Below, piece by piece: positions 1-17,300 of a DNA stretch of 64,000 nt. The notes under the pieces were generated by a model that was given only the letters and a program-made list of their open reading frames with translations, did not search any database and was not told the DNA's origin. A program made the translations under genes and the position numbers. The DNA comes from Luscinia megarhynchos. Lineage: Eukaryota > Chordata > Aves > Passeriformes > Turdidae. The stretch spans positions 45,413,761 to 45,477,760 of the forward strand of contig CM067592.1 in NCBI GenBank assembly GCA_034336665.1, in the 5' to 3' direction. Every line of letters starts with the position of its first letter. Within the stretch, counting starts at the first letter, position 1.

Positions 1-5405
<5,405 letters not shown>

Positions 5406-5577
5406 ATCTGTTTTTCCAGTTGAATAGTTGGATCTATTCTCTCTCCCAGGATCCCACAAAATTCTGGACTGCCATGTTTGATGGGTTTAAAGCCTCCTCC
5501 AGGTGCTCTTAATTGCCTGTGCTGGTCATTTGAGGAAGAAGGAGATGCTTGTCGTTTCCCACCTCCATTAAACTGGG
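5406..5577 (-). CDS. SHB: SHB coding exon 4 (residues 307-364)
   Basis: The exon encodes the linker into the SH2 domain. It reads AAQFNGGGKRQASPSSS, then QLRAPGGGFKPIKHGSPEFC (328-347) and GILGERIDPTIQLEKQ (348-363). The basic, glycine-rich stretch is nearly identical to mammalian SHB as I recall it, while the serine-rich segment (317-325) has drifted. The acceptor is TTGCAG just above 5577 and the donor is GTAAGT (5405-5400). The last two bases are AT, completed by the first base of exon 5 to give Ile364. Reading straight through the donor would give a false methionine, so the isoleucine assignment depends on this splice. Confidence 0.96.
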
Positions 5578-7127
5578 CTGCAAGATACACAAGAATTACC
5601 TCTCCAGGCAAGGTTAGCAAGGACCAAAAGAGTTGTAGCGCTTAGAGAGGTTTTCACACCCCACAGAGAATAAACATATACCCACTAGCAATAAGATGCT
5701 TTATCTACAAAGCTATATGTATAATGTAAAGTGTTTCTTACTGTGCAGAGGACAGTTTTAACTCTTTTGCTTTTCCAGTAATAAAATTCACACTCTTCTA
5801 AACCTTGTTACAATAACTACTGCTTATCTTGACATTCAATACTTTGATCCTCCAGAAATGATACGGTTAATCAAATAATAGTAACAAGCCTTCTGTCACC
5901 TGCCATAATTCCAAAAGCAAATAAATGAGAACATCAGCTTGCCTCAGGTTATGTGGTATCATGCAGCTAACACCCAGCTATCCATATCAGAAATATTATA
6001 AAGTAGAAAATAATTAACAGTGCATCCACTCACATGCTGCTGGCACAAAGCTTTTTCCTTTACAGTCTAGGAAACAGAGATGAAAAAAAGAAAAATAACC
6101 ATTCATAATTTCTCTCACTAACTACATTATTCCAAGAAGAGCAATGCAACCTATTTTGCAAAGCTGTAACTTATTAGAGTGCTGCAACACCGCAGCCAAG
6201 CACATACTAATGCTGTCAGCATCCTCATTCTACACTAACAGATTCCACACAGCTACAATAAAAAAATTTAGACGACAAAATGTTGACAGGATCAGTGAAA
6301 GAATCTATCTACTTCATATTCCTGACTCTCATTGCCTTCTATGGTTTGCTGCTCCATCAAAAACTAGCACTCCCAGCTGCAGATGATTGTACCTTAAAGT
6401 CATCTAGTGAGGACCAGGCAGAGAACCTTCGCTGTGTTAGGAGGTAAAAATCACAGCTCTCAGAGGCACAAGCAGCTCAATCAGCCCCTACATGAGTTTC
6501 AACAGCAATACTGGGAAAAAATGTTACAAGGAAAACTGAGGGGACTCCTTACAAAACTTACAGGCCTCACGCATTTAAAAGTGAACTTACTATAACACAC
6601 AGTCAGGGAGGCATGCACATAAAGTGTTTTAAAACAGACAGCTGCAATGTTCAAGTTCAAAAAGACAATGCACAGAAACATGTTGGATGAGGAAAGTGTT
6701 TTGGAACTGTTTTTTAAAAAATTATTTATGCTTTTGTCATGAAGTTTAGGACACTTCCAAATTCCCCCTTTACTCAGAGAAAGTAGGCACAATTGCTTTA
6801 TTGCAAAATTTGGGCAAACGTATTCAATCACATTTCAAAGTATGCATGGTGGAAATATGCTGATCCTTTCCTAATATAAACTCAGATTTAACCTCATTAC
6901 TGGATAATGAAAGCCGATTAGTGTAACAAGGAGAAACATTGCATGTGGATACTTGCCCGTGACATATATGAGCAGTATTATTATTTTAACTCTAAGAAAA
7001 ACACCTGGATGTAACTTGGGTACTCTCTGAAAACCAGTGAGCTTATTGTGATCTTCTGAACAAGGAACATCTTTCAGACACCAAGAAAACAAACTCAGTT
7101 CTGACTGCTAGCAGCGCTACCTTTACC

Positions 7128-7430
7128 ACACAGAATCACAGAATGGCTTGAGTTGGAAGTGTCATTAATGATTATTGAGTTGCAACCCCGTAAGAGCAGG
7201 GAGATGCCACCACAGGCAGTGATTTCATCCACTAAATCACATTGTTCAGACCCCCAACCAACCTGGCTTTGAACAGTCCCAGGGAAGGGCCATCCACACA
7301 GGGCAACCTGTTCCAGTGCTGCACCACCTTTGACTAAACAATTTCTTCCTAACATCTAATCTAAACCTCTCCTCTTGTTATTTAAAAACATTCCCTCTTT
7401 TTTAATCTCTATATGCCTGTGTAAAAAGTC
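7128..7430 (-). repeat. CR1 LINE fragment
   Basis: Read on the plus strand, this has the reversed CR1 3' end (ACAGAATCACAGAATGGCTTG...GTTGGAAG). It is followed by the typical CTGGCTTTGAACAGTCCCAG, GGCAACCTGTTCCAGTG and CACCACCTTTGACTA blocks and TTTCTTCCTAACATCTAATC. It is a degraded 3' portion of a CR1 element on the minus strand, the same strand as SHB. Confidence 0.85.
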
Positions 7431-10289
7431 ACTAGCATGATGACAAAGAGGTAGGAACTATTCTCCAAAAACAGGACTAAGTTAAATTTCAGATCCTTTG
7501 GAATGTTGGGGCCTTTTTCTCTGTTTGAAAAGTTCAGACATGTCATGTCCCTGGACTTCTGGCCTCTTTTTTTAAACTTCTTTCTTTGTGAATTAATTTA
7601 TCAGGAAGAAGCAGTCATGAAGAGATATCCAGGCAAATTAAAGTGACAAGTGTGACACCCACTCAGGTACCCACCCAATGTTGCAATCAGGTCTGAGTTT
7701 TGGCTGCTATGAATCCTCTCTTAAATAAAGCCAAAGTATATTCAGCCACTGCAGTTATGGAACTGACCGCAGTATCTGACACTTCCACACTCTCCATTCT
7801 TCCACTGCCCTGTAATTCGTGCCATGCCCCTGTGACAGTGGCATGCCAGAGCTCCCTTGCTTTAAGTCCCTCAGGGTCCTAGGCAATACCTTTCTATGCA
7901 CCAGAGTAGAAGCCAGAAAAAGTCTGGCGTTTATAAGTACTGCTTCCTTGAGCCCATGATCAGTGCTGGAAGCTACTGCCAAATGGCCCCCTTGACCACT
8001 GAGAGCCTCTTTGTAACAGAGGGCCACATGTTTTGTAAAGTAATATTACGACTGGCTTTTACAGACTTCCTTACCCAAAGGTAAGGCATTTCCTTTACCC
8101 AAAGGTTTTCTGTGACGGCTTGAAGACAGATTTCTCACAAACTCAGTGGAAGCCAGCATAAGTGTGACATTCTTGGATGGGCCCTTCAATAGCCATGTTA
8201 CCTTCCATGTATCCAGTGGGCTCTCCCCGGTGTTATCTCCTTGTCTAGCCAGACTTGTGTACCTGGGAGCTACATTGTTCCTGTTACTTTGCCAGCCTCA
8301 ACTCTTCTGGGCAAACCAGTCCGCCCAGCTCAGCAGGAGCTAACAAGACCTGCTCGCTTCCCATAAAAGCCATCAAAAACACATTTTAGCTTCAGCTGTA
8401 CAGACTCCAATCAAACAACCCCAAATTTGTTTGTGGAAGAACTCCAGCTGCAGACAGTCAAAATGCTGCATTCCAGCTCTGCTACGGAGAAGCATCTTTT
8501 GCACAGCAAAATCCATAGGCTATGTACAGCTTCCTCCATCCACAGTGCCAGCATGACACCAGCTCCAGCCCCATCCTTAGGAGTCAGAGCACAGACACAC
8601 TCCCCTCAGCCTCAGCACATTTCATGGCTTGTGCACACTTCCATTCTGACAAATCTCAAAGTCCAGGTTGAAGATAAACAGATTTTAGCTATGCTTCAGC
8701 AACAAATCTTGAAATAATAGGAAAAGAACAATTTGTTTACTTCAAAGACTTGCATGAGTAGTTAGGTTCATGATAATTCTAATGTTGCTTGCCATTTTGG
8801 TTTGTTTCTAAGGTCTATCACCTGACAAATCAAAAACATTTCCTGCCTAAGTCTCTGTGTCTGCAATTCTCATTACAAATTCCAGATGAATTTCTCAAAA
8901 TAGGAAAGTTTCAGCAGGATCTCCACAGTTCCATGCAATTGGAAGATAGTAATTGTGGCCCGGTAAAGTGGGACTTACCCTTTGCTAGAACTCTTCATAG
9001 TCAGACCAACACTGCACTTTTCAGAAAAATCCGCCTCAGCCAAGAACTGAAAAAACCCTTTCCTGAACTACCCTATGGAACCACCAAATAAGTCAGAAAC
9101 AGCACTTCATACATCTCAGCAGAGGGTCAACACTCCTCCACTGCAAACTTTCCACCATTTCATACTCCAAAGATGGACCGCTTCTTTCCATATTATTTAC
9201 TACTGCTAGGATGAAGATGAATTCTAGAGACACCAGATGAAACAGCAGCTTGCAACCAAACCTTAGACATCTCTTTGTGACAAATAACCTTGTACCTAAA
9301 ACAAACTAACCTATAATGAACAGAAGATATAATGAGAGAAATCTAATTAATCTCAAAAAGTGTTTACTCTTCTCATTTTAAATAAAAATTCTCCATGCTA
9401 AACCTGTAAGTAATCCAACTATATCGTAATACCATTTAATTAAACCTCTCTTTAGTCTATTAATCCTGTAAAGCAATGTTTTCCTCTGCGTGCTTTCATA
9501 ACTGCATAGTACTTGAAAGAATACTTACACATAAGCCAACCATAAAATCTTGTATTTGCCTGACCTTGTTAATTTAGAGTTACATGTAGAAACTGAAAAG
9601 TAGATCTAAAGAAAAAAATTGACAAAACTAAGATTTTTTTTATTTTAAAACAACTCAGAAATACCCTATTTCAGAATTTACCAGATAAAGACCAAAAAAG
9701 TGGACACAAAGATGAATAGAGAGCTTAAGACAAGTTCAAAACGAATTAAAAGTCATCTATTTAATAAGACCGATACATGAAAGATAATGTCTATGATTTA
9801 CATATGCACATATATGACTCTTAAGACTTAACGTCTTAAACTAATAATCCAGTCTCTGTAGCTGCTGTATTACTATTTGAACAATTGGTGAAATGTGATC
9901 TCAGTGGAGACAGATGTATACTGGTCCCACAGCTTGTATCTCAGCATCATTAACTGATGAAGTTGCTGGTTTTTGAAAGAAAAAAACACATCTGGGTAGC
10001 ACACAATCACCAACCTAGCAACAGTCCCAACAGTGTGGGAAGTTGGGCGATCAGATCATATTGTTTATCCAGTCATTTCTTCCCACAGGATGAAAAAAAT
10101 CTGAAGATGGAGACTGCAAGAGCTCCTTACATATATTGTTTCCAGCGCTTAACTGTTCTTGCAGAAAAAAAAAACCAACTTGAGACAGAACCTGTCCTGA
10201 TTCATTTTATATCTCATCTTCCCATCACACACCTGCTTATTTGTGAAGAAACTGACTCTACCTTATTGAGGATCTCCTCATAGGCATTA

Positions 10290-11170
10290 GAAAGTTCCCA
10301 GTATGTCCTATCCAAACTTTTCTCCAGGCTAAGCAAGCCCAGTTCTCTCAGCATCTCTTCACATGTGCTGTCATGTGCTGCAGTTTCTTGCCATTTTGTT
10401 GGCTAACAAAAATGTTGATTAACATACCTCTTACATCAGAATCCTGCCACAGCATTATAGGTAGTTCCAGAAATATGAAGTAAAGAGGAATGGTCACTTT
10501 GCTTCATCCACCTGCTTGCTCCTTTCCACAGAGGCTAGCAGGCTGCTAGCCTTCATCACGATGAGGAGCATTGCTAGCCACATCTAGTCCACTTTCCCTC
10601 AGGACTCTGTAAGCCCATTCTAGTGAAGTATCCCAGCAAGTAAACCAGATCTAGGTCCCTATCGTTGCAGGGGGCTAGTTTGCTCCAGATGCAAGTCTTT
10701 GAGTCTGGTCTCTCTAGGTTTTGTAAGCTTGTTGTCTGTCCATTTCTCCAGTCTGTTCAGGTCCCTCAGAATGGCAGCTTTGCACACACATTCCTCTCCC
10801 TTGGCTGTTACTCCAAGCTTGATAAAGGGTATTTCCTCTCCTTCTGCTCCTGATTACTATTAACTATGCTAAACAGGAAGGGTTCCAGAAGATATCCTTG
10901 GAGGAATCACACTTGTAACCAGATTCCAGGAAGAGTATGAATCACAATGCTACTCCTTTGAGGTCAAAGTCTGATAGGTTTTCACATATCTACTAGTCCA
11001 CCCATCTGGGCTACAACATTCCAAACACAGCTGATGCCACAGCACAACATGCTGAAAGCTAAAGTCAACACAGATGACACCTATTGCTCTGTTCCCTAAG
11101 AGACCTAGTAGTTTTAACACAGAAAGCAAACAGGTTTGTCAAGCAGGACTTACCTAGGGTAAATCCTCAC
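10290..11170 (-). repeat. Old CR1-type repeat, heavily decayed
   Basis: The left part has TTCTCCAGGCTAAGCAAGCC followed by CCAGTTCTCTCAGCATC, the antisense of the conserved region near the CR1 ORF2 end. Later text such as GGTTTGTCAAGCAGGACTTA resembles an antisense CR1 reverse-transcriptase-region string seen in many bird introns. Similarity is patchy, so the borders and the single-element interpretation are uncertain. Confidence 0.55.
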
Positions 11171-11655
11171 TAACTACTCAGTAATCATTGCTCTCAGGCT
11201 TCTTCCATGCTCACTCCCAGAGCCACATCTCTTTCCTTCCCTCTCCACCCCCATCACTCATGATACTGTCCCTTTAAGAATTGCTCCACAATCTCAGGAC
11301 CCTGCAAAGCAACTTCCCCTTCACAGAGATACTCAACAATAAACACAACAAACAATAAACACTGTATACACCCCATCCCCAAAATGAGGGTAGGGACAAG
11401 GAGTGGGAGAATCAGAAGTTTTAGTTATATGAAACAAGTGCTATGATGATTGACAACAGGTCAGCTGAAGTACTAAAAAAAAGTGTAGTGTTCCATACTT
11501 CTGCAACTGGGAAGGATTTGGGATGACCCACATTCACTTTTCACACATTCCTTCACACACATCAACAGAGCATAAGTGTTTGATTTACCTGAAAGGCAAG
11601 TATATATGCTATAACTGTGAGTGAAAATTTTGAGGCTGGGATCTAGGAATCCTAC

Positions 11656-11871
11656 CTGCCAAAGCTGGGATGGTGACTTTGTTCCACTCCCACGGTTGAT
11701 CATACTCATCTGCAGGCCTGTCATCATCCTGTGGCAATTTGCTTTCTCGTAAACGGCGACTCACCACACTTTCAGAATCAGATTCCACACCACTGCCTTC
11801 TGGTTCATAGGGTGTGTCATAGAGCTGCATGTTTTTCTGATGGGACTTCATGCCTTCCTGCTGTTGAAACT
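11656..11871 (-). CDS. SHB: SHB coding exon 3 (residues 235-307)
   Basis: This exon encodes the most recognisable central part of SHB: QLYDTPYEPEG (250-260), an acidic/serine segment with ESDSES (264-269), RLRESKLPQDDDRPADEYDQ (274-293) and PWEWNKVTIPALA (294-306). Tyr252 and Tyr256 form the double YDTPYEP docking motif, and Tyr291 lies in the EYDQPWEW block typical of the family. The acceptor is CCAACAG just above 11871 and the donor is GTAGGA (11655-11650), which is weaker than GTAAGT but standard. The exon begins with two bases that complete Glu235 and ends with one base of Ala307, so it is symmetrical (216 bases) and could be skipped without a frameshift. Confidence 0.97.
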
Positions 11872-12534
11872 CTGTTGGCAAGAAGGAAAATTGCATCAGA
11901 ATCACTACCAACCACATCTTATCATTACAGTCTATAATTTTAGAGCATTCAACTTCCACCCATTTCTTAATAGCCACATAATTACAGAGATGACAAGCTT
12001 GTACAAGACTTCTAAATTCTACTTCTACATTGGTAACTGGCTGGAAGCAAAAGTTTGCTCCAGTTAACAACCACAGCTTCATGCTGCCACCAACATTTCC
12101 CAGCTTGTGCAGAGCCAGATTGCAGGAAGCACACAATCCCTGCCAGCTGGTATAAAGCACACTCACAAGCAACTGTGCATAAATTCCCAAGAACACTGAA
12201 ATTTGACTATGGTTAGCTCTTCAGGAAGAGATGGTTCTGAAGCGAAATTTGAAGATACAAAGAACATAAACAAATAAATCCTACAGTACAATTGTATATG
12301 CTGATAAATCAAAATTGTCTGCATTTACGCCTACAGAATATCAGCAAAAAATGGACTAGGACTAGAGCAAGAACACTAAACAGAAGCATTAGAGCTTATC
12401 TCACATCAAGGGGGTTGTAACAGCAGCTCTCAACTCCCTGAAAAGCAGTCAGAACCAAACCCTCTCGGGCAGAATCAGAAGAAGCAGTAAGGGAAAACAA
12501 GCACAAGAGGTAGCTCAGGAGATCCAGGTGTACA

Positions 12535-13460
12535 TTGTGGGTACCCTCTTTCCCTGGTGCGTGGTGCAGCCCTAGGACAGGTTACCAGGTAGGGCATGGG
12601 AGGTGTCTCCATTCTTCAGGGTTTACAGAGCCTCTGTTAGGCAAAGCCACAGTCCCTCCATCTACTGATGCAAAACTGGGTGGAGCGAGTGATAGACCAG
12701 ATGGCTGTGCTACCATTCAAAGGGACCCAGGGATGCTGAAAAATGGCAGGCTGACAGGCTAGAAAGCTGCTCAGCAGAGCAGGACTTTGGGGTCCTGTGA
12801 CAGCAAGTTAAACGCGAGCCAGCAATGCACCCTCACAGCAACGAGGGACAGCCCAGCCTGGGGGCATCAGGAGCACTGAATGCAGATCAAGAGATGTGAT
12901 TCTTCCCCTCTACCCAGCACTGGTGAGGCCACGTCTGGACTTCTGGGTCCAGAGCTCACCTGCCGGGTCCAGATCTCACCTGCTCAGCATGAGAAAGATG
13001 TAGAAAACTGCAACTTTCAGCAAGAGGCTATGAAGTTCAGTAATGAGACTGAAGCACTTTTCTTATAAGGAGGGACTGAAAGAGTTGAGGCTTGCTAACC
13101 AGGAGAATACAAGTTTTAGTGGGGACATTATCAATGCATATAAATATCTGATGGAAGAGAGAAAATACGGATACAAACTTCTATTGACAGTGCCCAGTGA
13201 CAGGCCAAGATATAAGGGGCACAAGTCAAAATACATGCAATTCCATCTGAACACAAAAAACACATTTTGACTGTGATAATGGTGAAACATAGAAGCAGAC
13301 TGCCTGGAGAGGCTGGAAATACCCAACTTAGGAAATATTCAATATCTTACTGGACATAGTTGAGGGCAACCTATTCTAGCTGATCCTGCTTGAACAGGAT
13401 TTTTTATTAAATAATATCAGAAGGCCCCTTCCAGCTTCAGATGTTGTTTGATTATACTGA
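12535..13460 (+). repeat. CR1 LINE, 3' part including decayed ORF2 end
   Basis: Order of landmarks on the plus strand: GGACTTTGGGGTCCTGTGAC (about 12781), CAGCAAGTTAAACGCGAGCC, a CACTGGTGAGGCCACG block (about 12919), a CAGTGCCCAGTGACAGGCC block (about 13188), GACTGCCTGGAGAGGCTGG (about 13299) and a 3' end with AAGGCCCCTTCCAGCTTCAG. This is the C-terminal ORF2 and 3' UTR of a CR1 element with many substitutions and indels. A 20-bp near-perfect tandem duplication (about 12946-12985) lies within it. The portion before about 12770 is the least certain. Confidence 0.85.
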
Positions 13461-14261
13461 CTACTCCAATGACAAAATAAGAACACCAATAATGCAGCAA
13501 ATTGCAAAATTGTGAAAAGATGCAGCGAGAGAACTTTCTAAGCTACAAATGAAGCAAAGATCCAGAGCAGTTACTACCGAAAAAGTAATAAAACAATTCC
13601 TATATCAACAAGATTATAATCAAATAATTTCTCCAAACCACTTCAAAGCACAGTGAAAAGTCTGCAAAATAACAGTGCTCTTATTTCTTGGAAAAATATT
13701 TAATTTATACATTAAAAATATGGTAAATTTGAATAAATATACATCAAAATTGATGGAGAGGTAAATACAAGCAAGATACATCCTGTTAATTTCTAGTTAT
13801 GAACAATCACATCAAGAAAAAATGCTGCACTGAGGAAAAAATGTAATAGAAAGAATATACAGCTCAGTTGAATACTCTGGATCAAAAAGATAAACATTTT
13901 ATTTCTTGTAAAGCCAGAAAAGTAGTATGTATCATTTTTGACTGAGGACTCAGTCAATGCTACACCAAGAAATATGTTTTTCTGAGGAACAGAAGCCATG
14001 ATTCACCCACATCAGTTTTAAGTGTCAGACAAATTTGTGTGCCAAATACAGCTATGCAATTGGCTGTTTGTATGTGAGCATATTTCAATACAAATATTGA
14101 CCTTTTTCTTTTACCCAGAAGACCAAAGCATCAGACCATACAGAAAAGTTTACCAGTTAAGAGAAGGTGGTTCATGTACAGGGAGCACAACTAGAAAAAT
14201 CATGAATATTTGATTCTAAAGCAGAAAAGTTTTTATAGGAAAAGCTACAACCTATAGGGAG

Positions 14262-14340
14262 GGAAGTGCAGGGCCAGGACTTGGACTTAATGATCCTTGT
14301 GGACCCATTCCAACTCAGCACATTCTTTGATTCTTTGATA
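14262..14340 (+). repeat. CR1 LINE 3' end fragment
   Basis: The string GGACTTGGACTTAATGATCC, followed by TTGTGGACCCATTCCAACTC and terminal ATTCTTTGATTCTTTGAT, matches the 3' end of a CR1 subfamily in plus orientation. An imperfect TA/CA-rich stretch follows (14340-14385). Confidence 0.8.
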
Positions 14341-17300
14341 TATAAAAACATATGTATGTATACACATACACTTACACACATATATCTCCAATCTCTTTTG
14401 TAAAGCTTTGTATAAATATGCTTGAAAATTCACCTTTGACAGTATTTGTAAATAAAAGTAATTTCACTAAAAGCTAAATCAGAAAAAGATCCTTTCAATA
14501 AATGACAGCACAGCTGAATCTGTACCATAAGCAGTATTAGCATCATATACACTGATAGCTCAGTGCAAACTTGCTGTTCAAGAATCAGACAGTAGAAGAC
14601 AACAGAACCTTTGTGATGAAGCATTTCTCATGGCAATTTTACAGCCTCTAACACTGACAGCTCTAATGGCTAAAATAGTTTTTGGAATTATTAGGAAGTT
14701 GAAAATTACGCTAATTTAACATTTTCTTTAGAAATTCACTTCTGTGAACTATATAGTTTGAATTCTTTTTGCTGATTAAAAGTACATTTGTATGCAATTC
14801 AGCATTAAGTTAGTAGCTAACAGATAAAGTAACAATTGAAGTTTTGAAAGCACTAATTTTGCCAGCAGTCTGGAAGACTCCCACAGTTAATTCTTGTTCT
14901 CACAGATCAGCAGTTATTACAGAATCAGGCTCCAGAAGTTTGGGCTTCTGTGTAAAACCAGGAACCTGACCAGGTGAGGTACAGAAACTGAGACAGCACT
15001 ATGAGATACAAGATACACTTGACACTGTTCTTCCCACTTGGTGAACAATTCTGATGCTCACACACAAAACAGAGCTCCACAAGACAAGCTGCCATATCAA
15101 CCACATCAAACACCTTAATAGCCCTAAATAATTCAACAGGGTTACACATAGATGCACTGTGTTTCTGAAAATAGTTTGGAGAGAATTAGGGGATATATGA
15201 TCAGGGAAGAAGAACAGCTATGAAGCCAACAAAAGGAAATGTGGAAAACATTACTACTTGCATACAGAACCCAACAAGTGAACTTCTACAGCTTGCCTTC
15301 CAAAAGGATGCAACAGACTAAAAAACTGGATCATTCTATAATGGGCAGATGCCAAAATTTGTTTCTTCCATCTCAAACTCAAGCATACAATAATAAGAGG
15401 TCAAGCAATGTAGTTGCACTATCAAAAAAAAGTTCTGATAATATAAAAGCCCATTTTCCCAAATCAAGCACATCTCTAAATGCCACCAGGCAGTAATAAA
15501 CTCAATGCCATTTTACAGCCCCTTTTAAACATTTCTATTCATTAAACACTAGACAAGCAAAATGCAGGAGTCTTACTGCCACAATCATGCAAGGAATGTC
15601 AGTTCTAAAGAGATTCCCTGAAGTTAAGGGCTTGCAAGAGTATTTGTTCTCTTGTGTGGTGAAAGACCAAGAACAATGACTGTAGGCAGGTGGGAAGCAA
15701 AGACAGGTTCCTGCATCACAGTAACAGCATATTTTGCTTGTCTACATTTAATATGAGGCAAAATCACTAAGTTATATAAATTTCCTTATTTTTTCAGCCT
15801 CTGCTATTCTATTGGGAAACCTTTTAAACAAATTACATGCCACAAATCACAGCACTGGTGTTAAGACAGACATAGGTGCTTCTTTATCACTCTGACAGTA
15901 ATTTATGCATGCTCCACTGAAAACCAGGGAAAACTATAGTGCAAGTGGATTCAGTCACATTAACTTACAGATTGATCAACAGCAGCACAATAAAGCTGTT
16001 TAGACTTGCCAGTATGTCAGATTACAAAGTGCACTGGTCTCCACACATCAGATAATAAACCAGTTTGATAAAGTGATAAACCAGAACACTCTCCATCTCA
16101 GCTACAGCTTTCAAGACTGGTGTCCTACCAGTTCCACAGCTGCTTTCTCTAGCCAAAAGCCCTGTCCTAGTGAGACAAATCTGACTATGAAGGTCTCGTG
16201 CTGGAAACAGTACTAAGATGCAAGGTCAACTTTCAAAAAGCTAGCACTGACATTGACTTTAAGCTAAGTACAAGAGTTATCAACACCCTTTGTATCTGAC
16301 AAGCCTAAGAGCAATACTCATGACAGAGAACAAAATTCTACTGAAGGGATTTTACGGAGACATTTAGCTGCACTCAGTTCCATTCAAAAGTAAAGAATCC
16401 ACAGAGTTTATTTGGCCACATTGCTGCCTAAGGCTTCATCCTATTTCAGAAAGCATGAAACAAAATACTTGGAAATACTCCTAACTCTGACAAGCAGCTG
16501 TTGCTAGAAACCCTTTAATTTAAGTATAATGGTTTTCAAGGTCATTTTTGCATGCAGTTAAATTTGTTCAAATACCTAGTTATTTGCAGGAAGCCCAGTA
16601 GATTTTTCATTCATTTATTTAACACACATGAACATGTAAACACTGTGCTGGAATAAGGTTGTACAGAGGACAGCTGTCAAACTGTCAGCTTGAAGAATTT
16701 CCGTCCTTCTACCTCTGGATTCAGACTACATACAGGTCTCCTCCAGATGGCTGCTTCTCTTCTGCTCTCTTTCCAGAAGTCAGCATTTAAACAACTTCAA
16801 TCCTACTGACCTGGATTTAGTTTCCCACTAACCAAATAAAAACACAACCTGCTATTAACTACAGGCAAAACTGTAACCAGCCTGCAGTGAACACCAAATA
16901 CTGTGCTGCTATTCTTACCGAGCACATTTGTGTCACTCAAATCTACCAGATAATTCCAGTGACAAGGATCCGAACAATAAAGAGACTTTATCTGGAACTC
17001 ACAAAGCTTTTCAACTCAGACAGACCAAACATTTACCATCAGAAAGATACTGGTATTTAATTAAAGCGAGCAAGCAAACAGCTATACCCTGAACAGAGTC
17101 CACTTCTTGCATCTTTTCCTCCTATATACACAAAATTCCCCATAGAGAGAGGGAGTGGTTCTGCAATGAGAGCACGCTAACCTGTCTTCAACTAGGATAG
17201 TCAGAGCAGAAATATGAATAGCAGAACTTTTGGAATGTGGATTCAAACACTTTATATTCAAAAGCCCTATAAGGGCAGTCCAAAAAATGTTTGGAGGACT

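Larger units (their letters stand above)
5578..11655 (-). other. SHB: SHB intron 3
   Basis: About 6.1 kb between exons 3 and 4. It contains a CR1 fragment near 7128-7430 and a longer, much decayed CR1-like stretch near 10290-11170. The interval 7430-10290 has several short ORFs on both strands without recognisable similarity. Confidence 0.9.

Noticed and set aside
11609..12196. 195-codon minus-strand ORF as a separate gene
   Set aside because: Its right-hand half is SHB exon 3; the rest is intron readthrough on both sides of clear splice sites.
12946..12985. 20-bp near-perfect tandem duplication
   Set aside because: Lies within a decayed CR1 copy and is most simply replication slippage.
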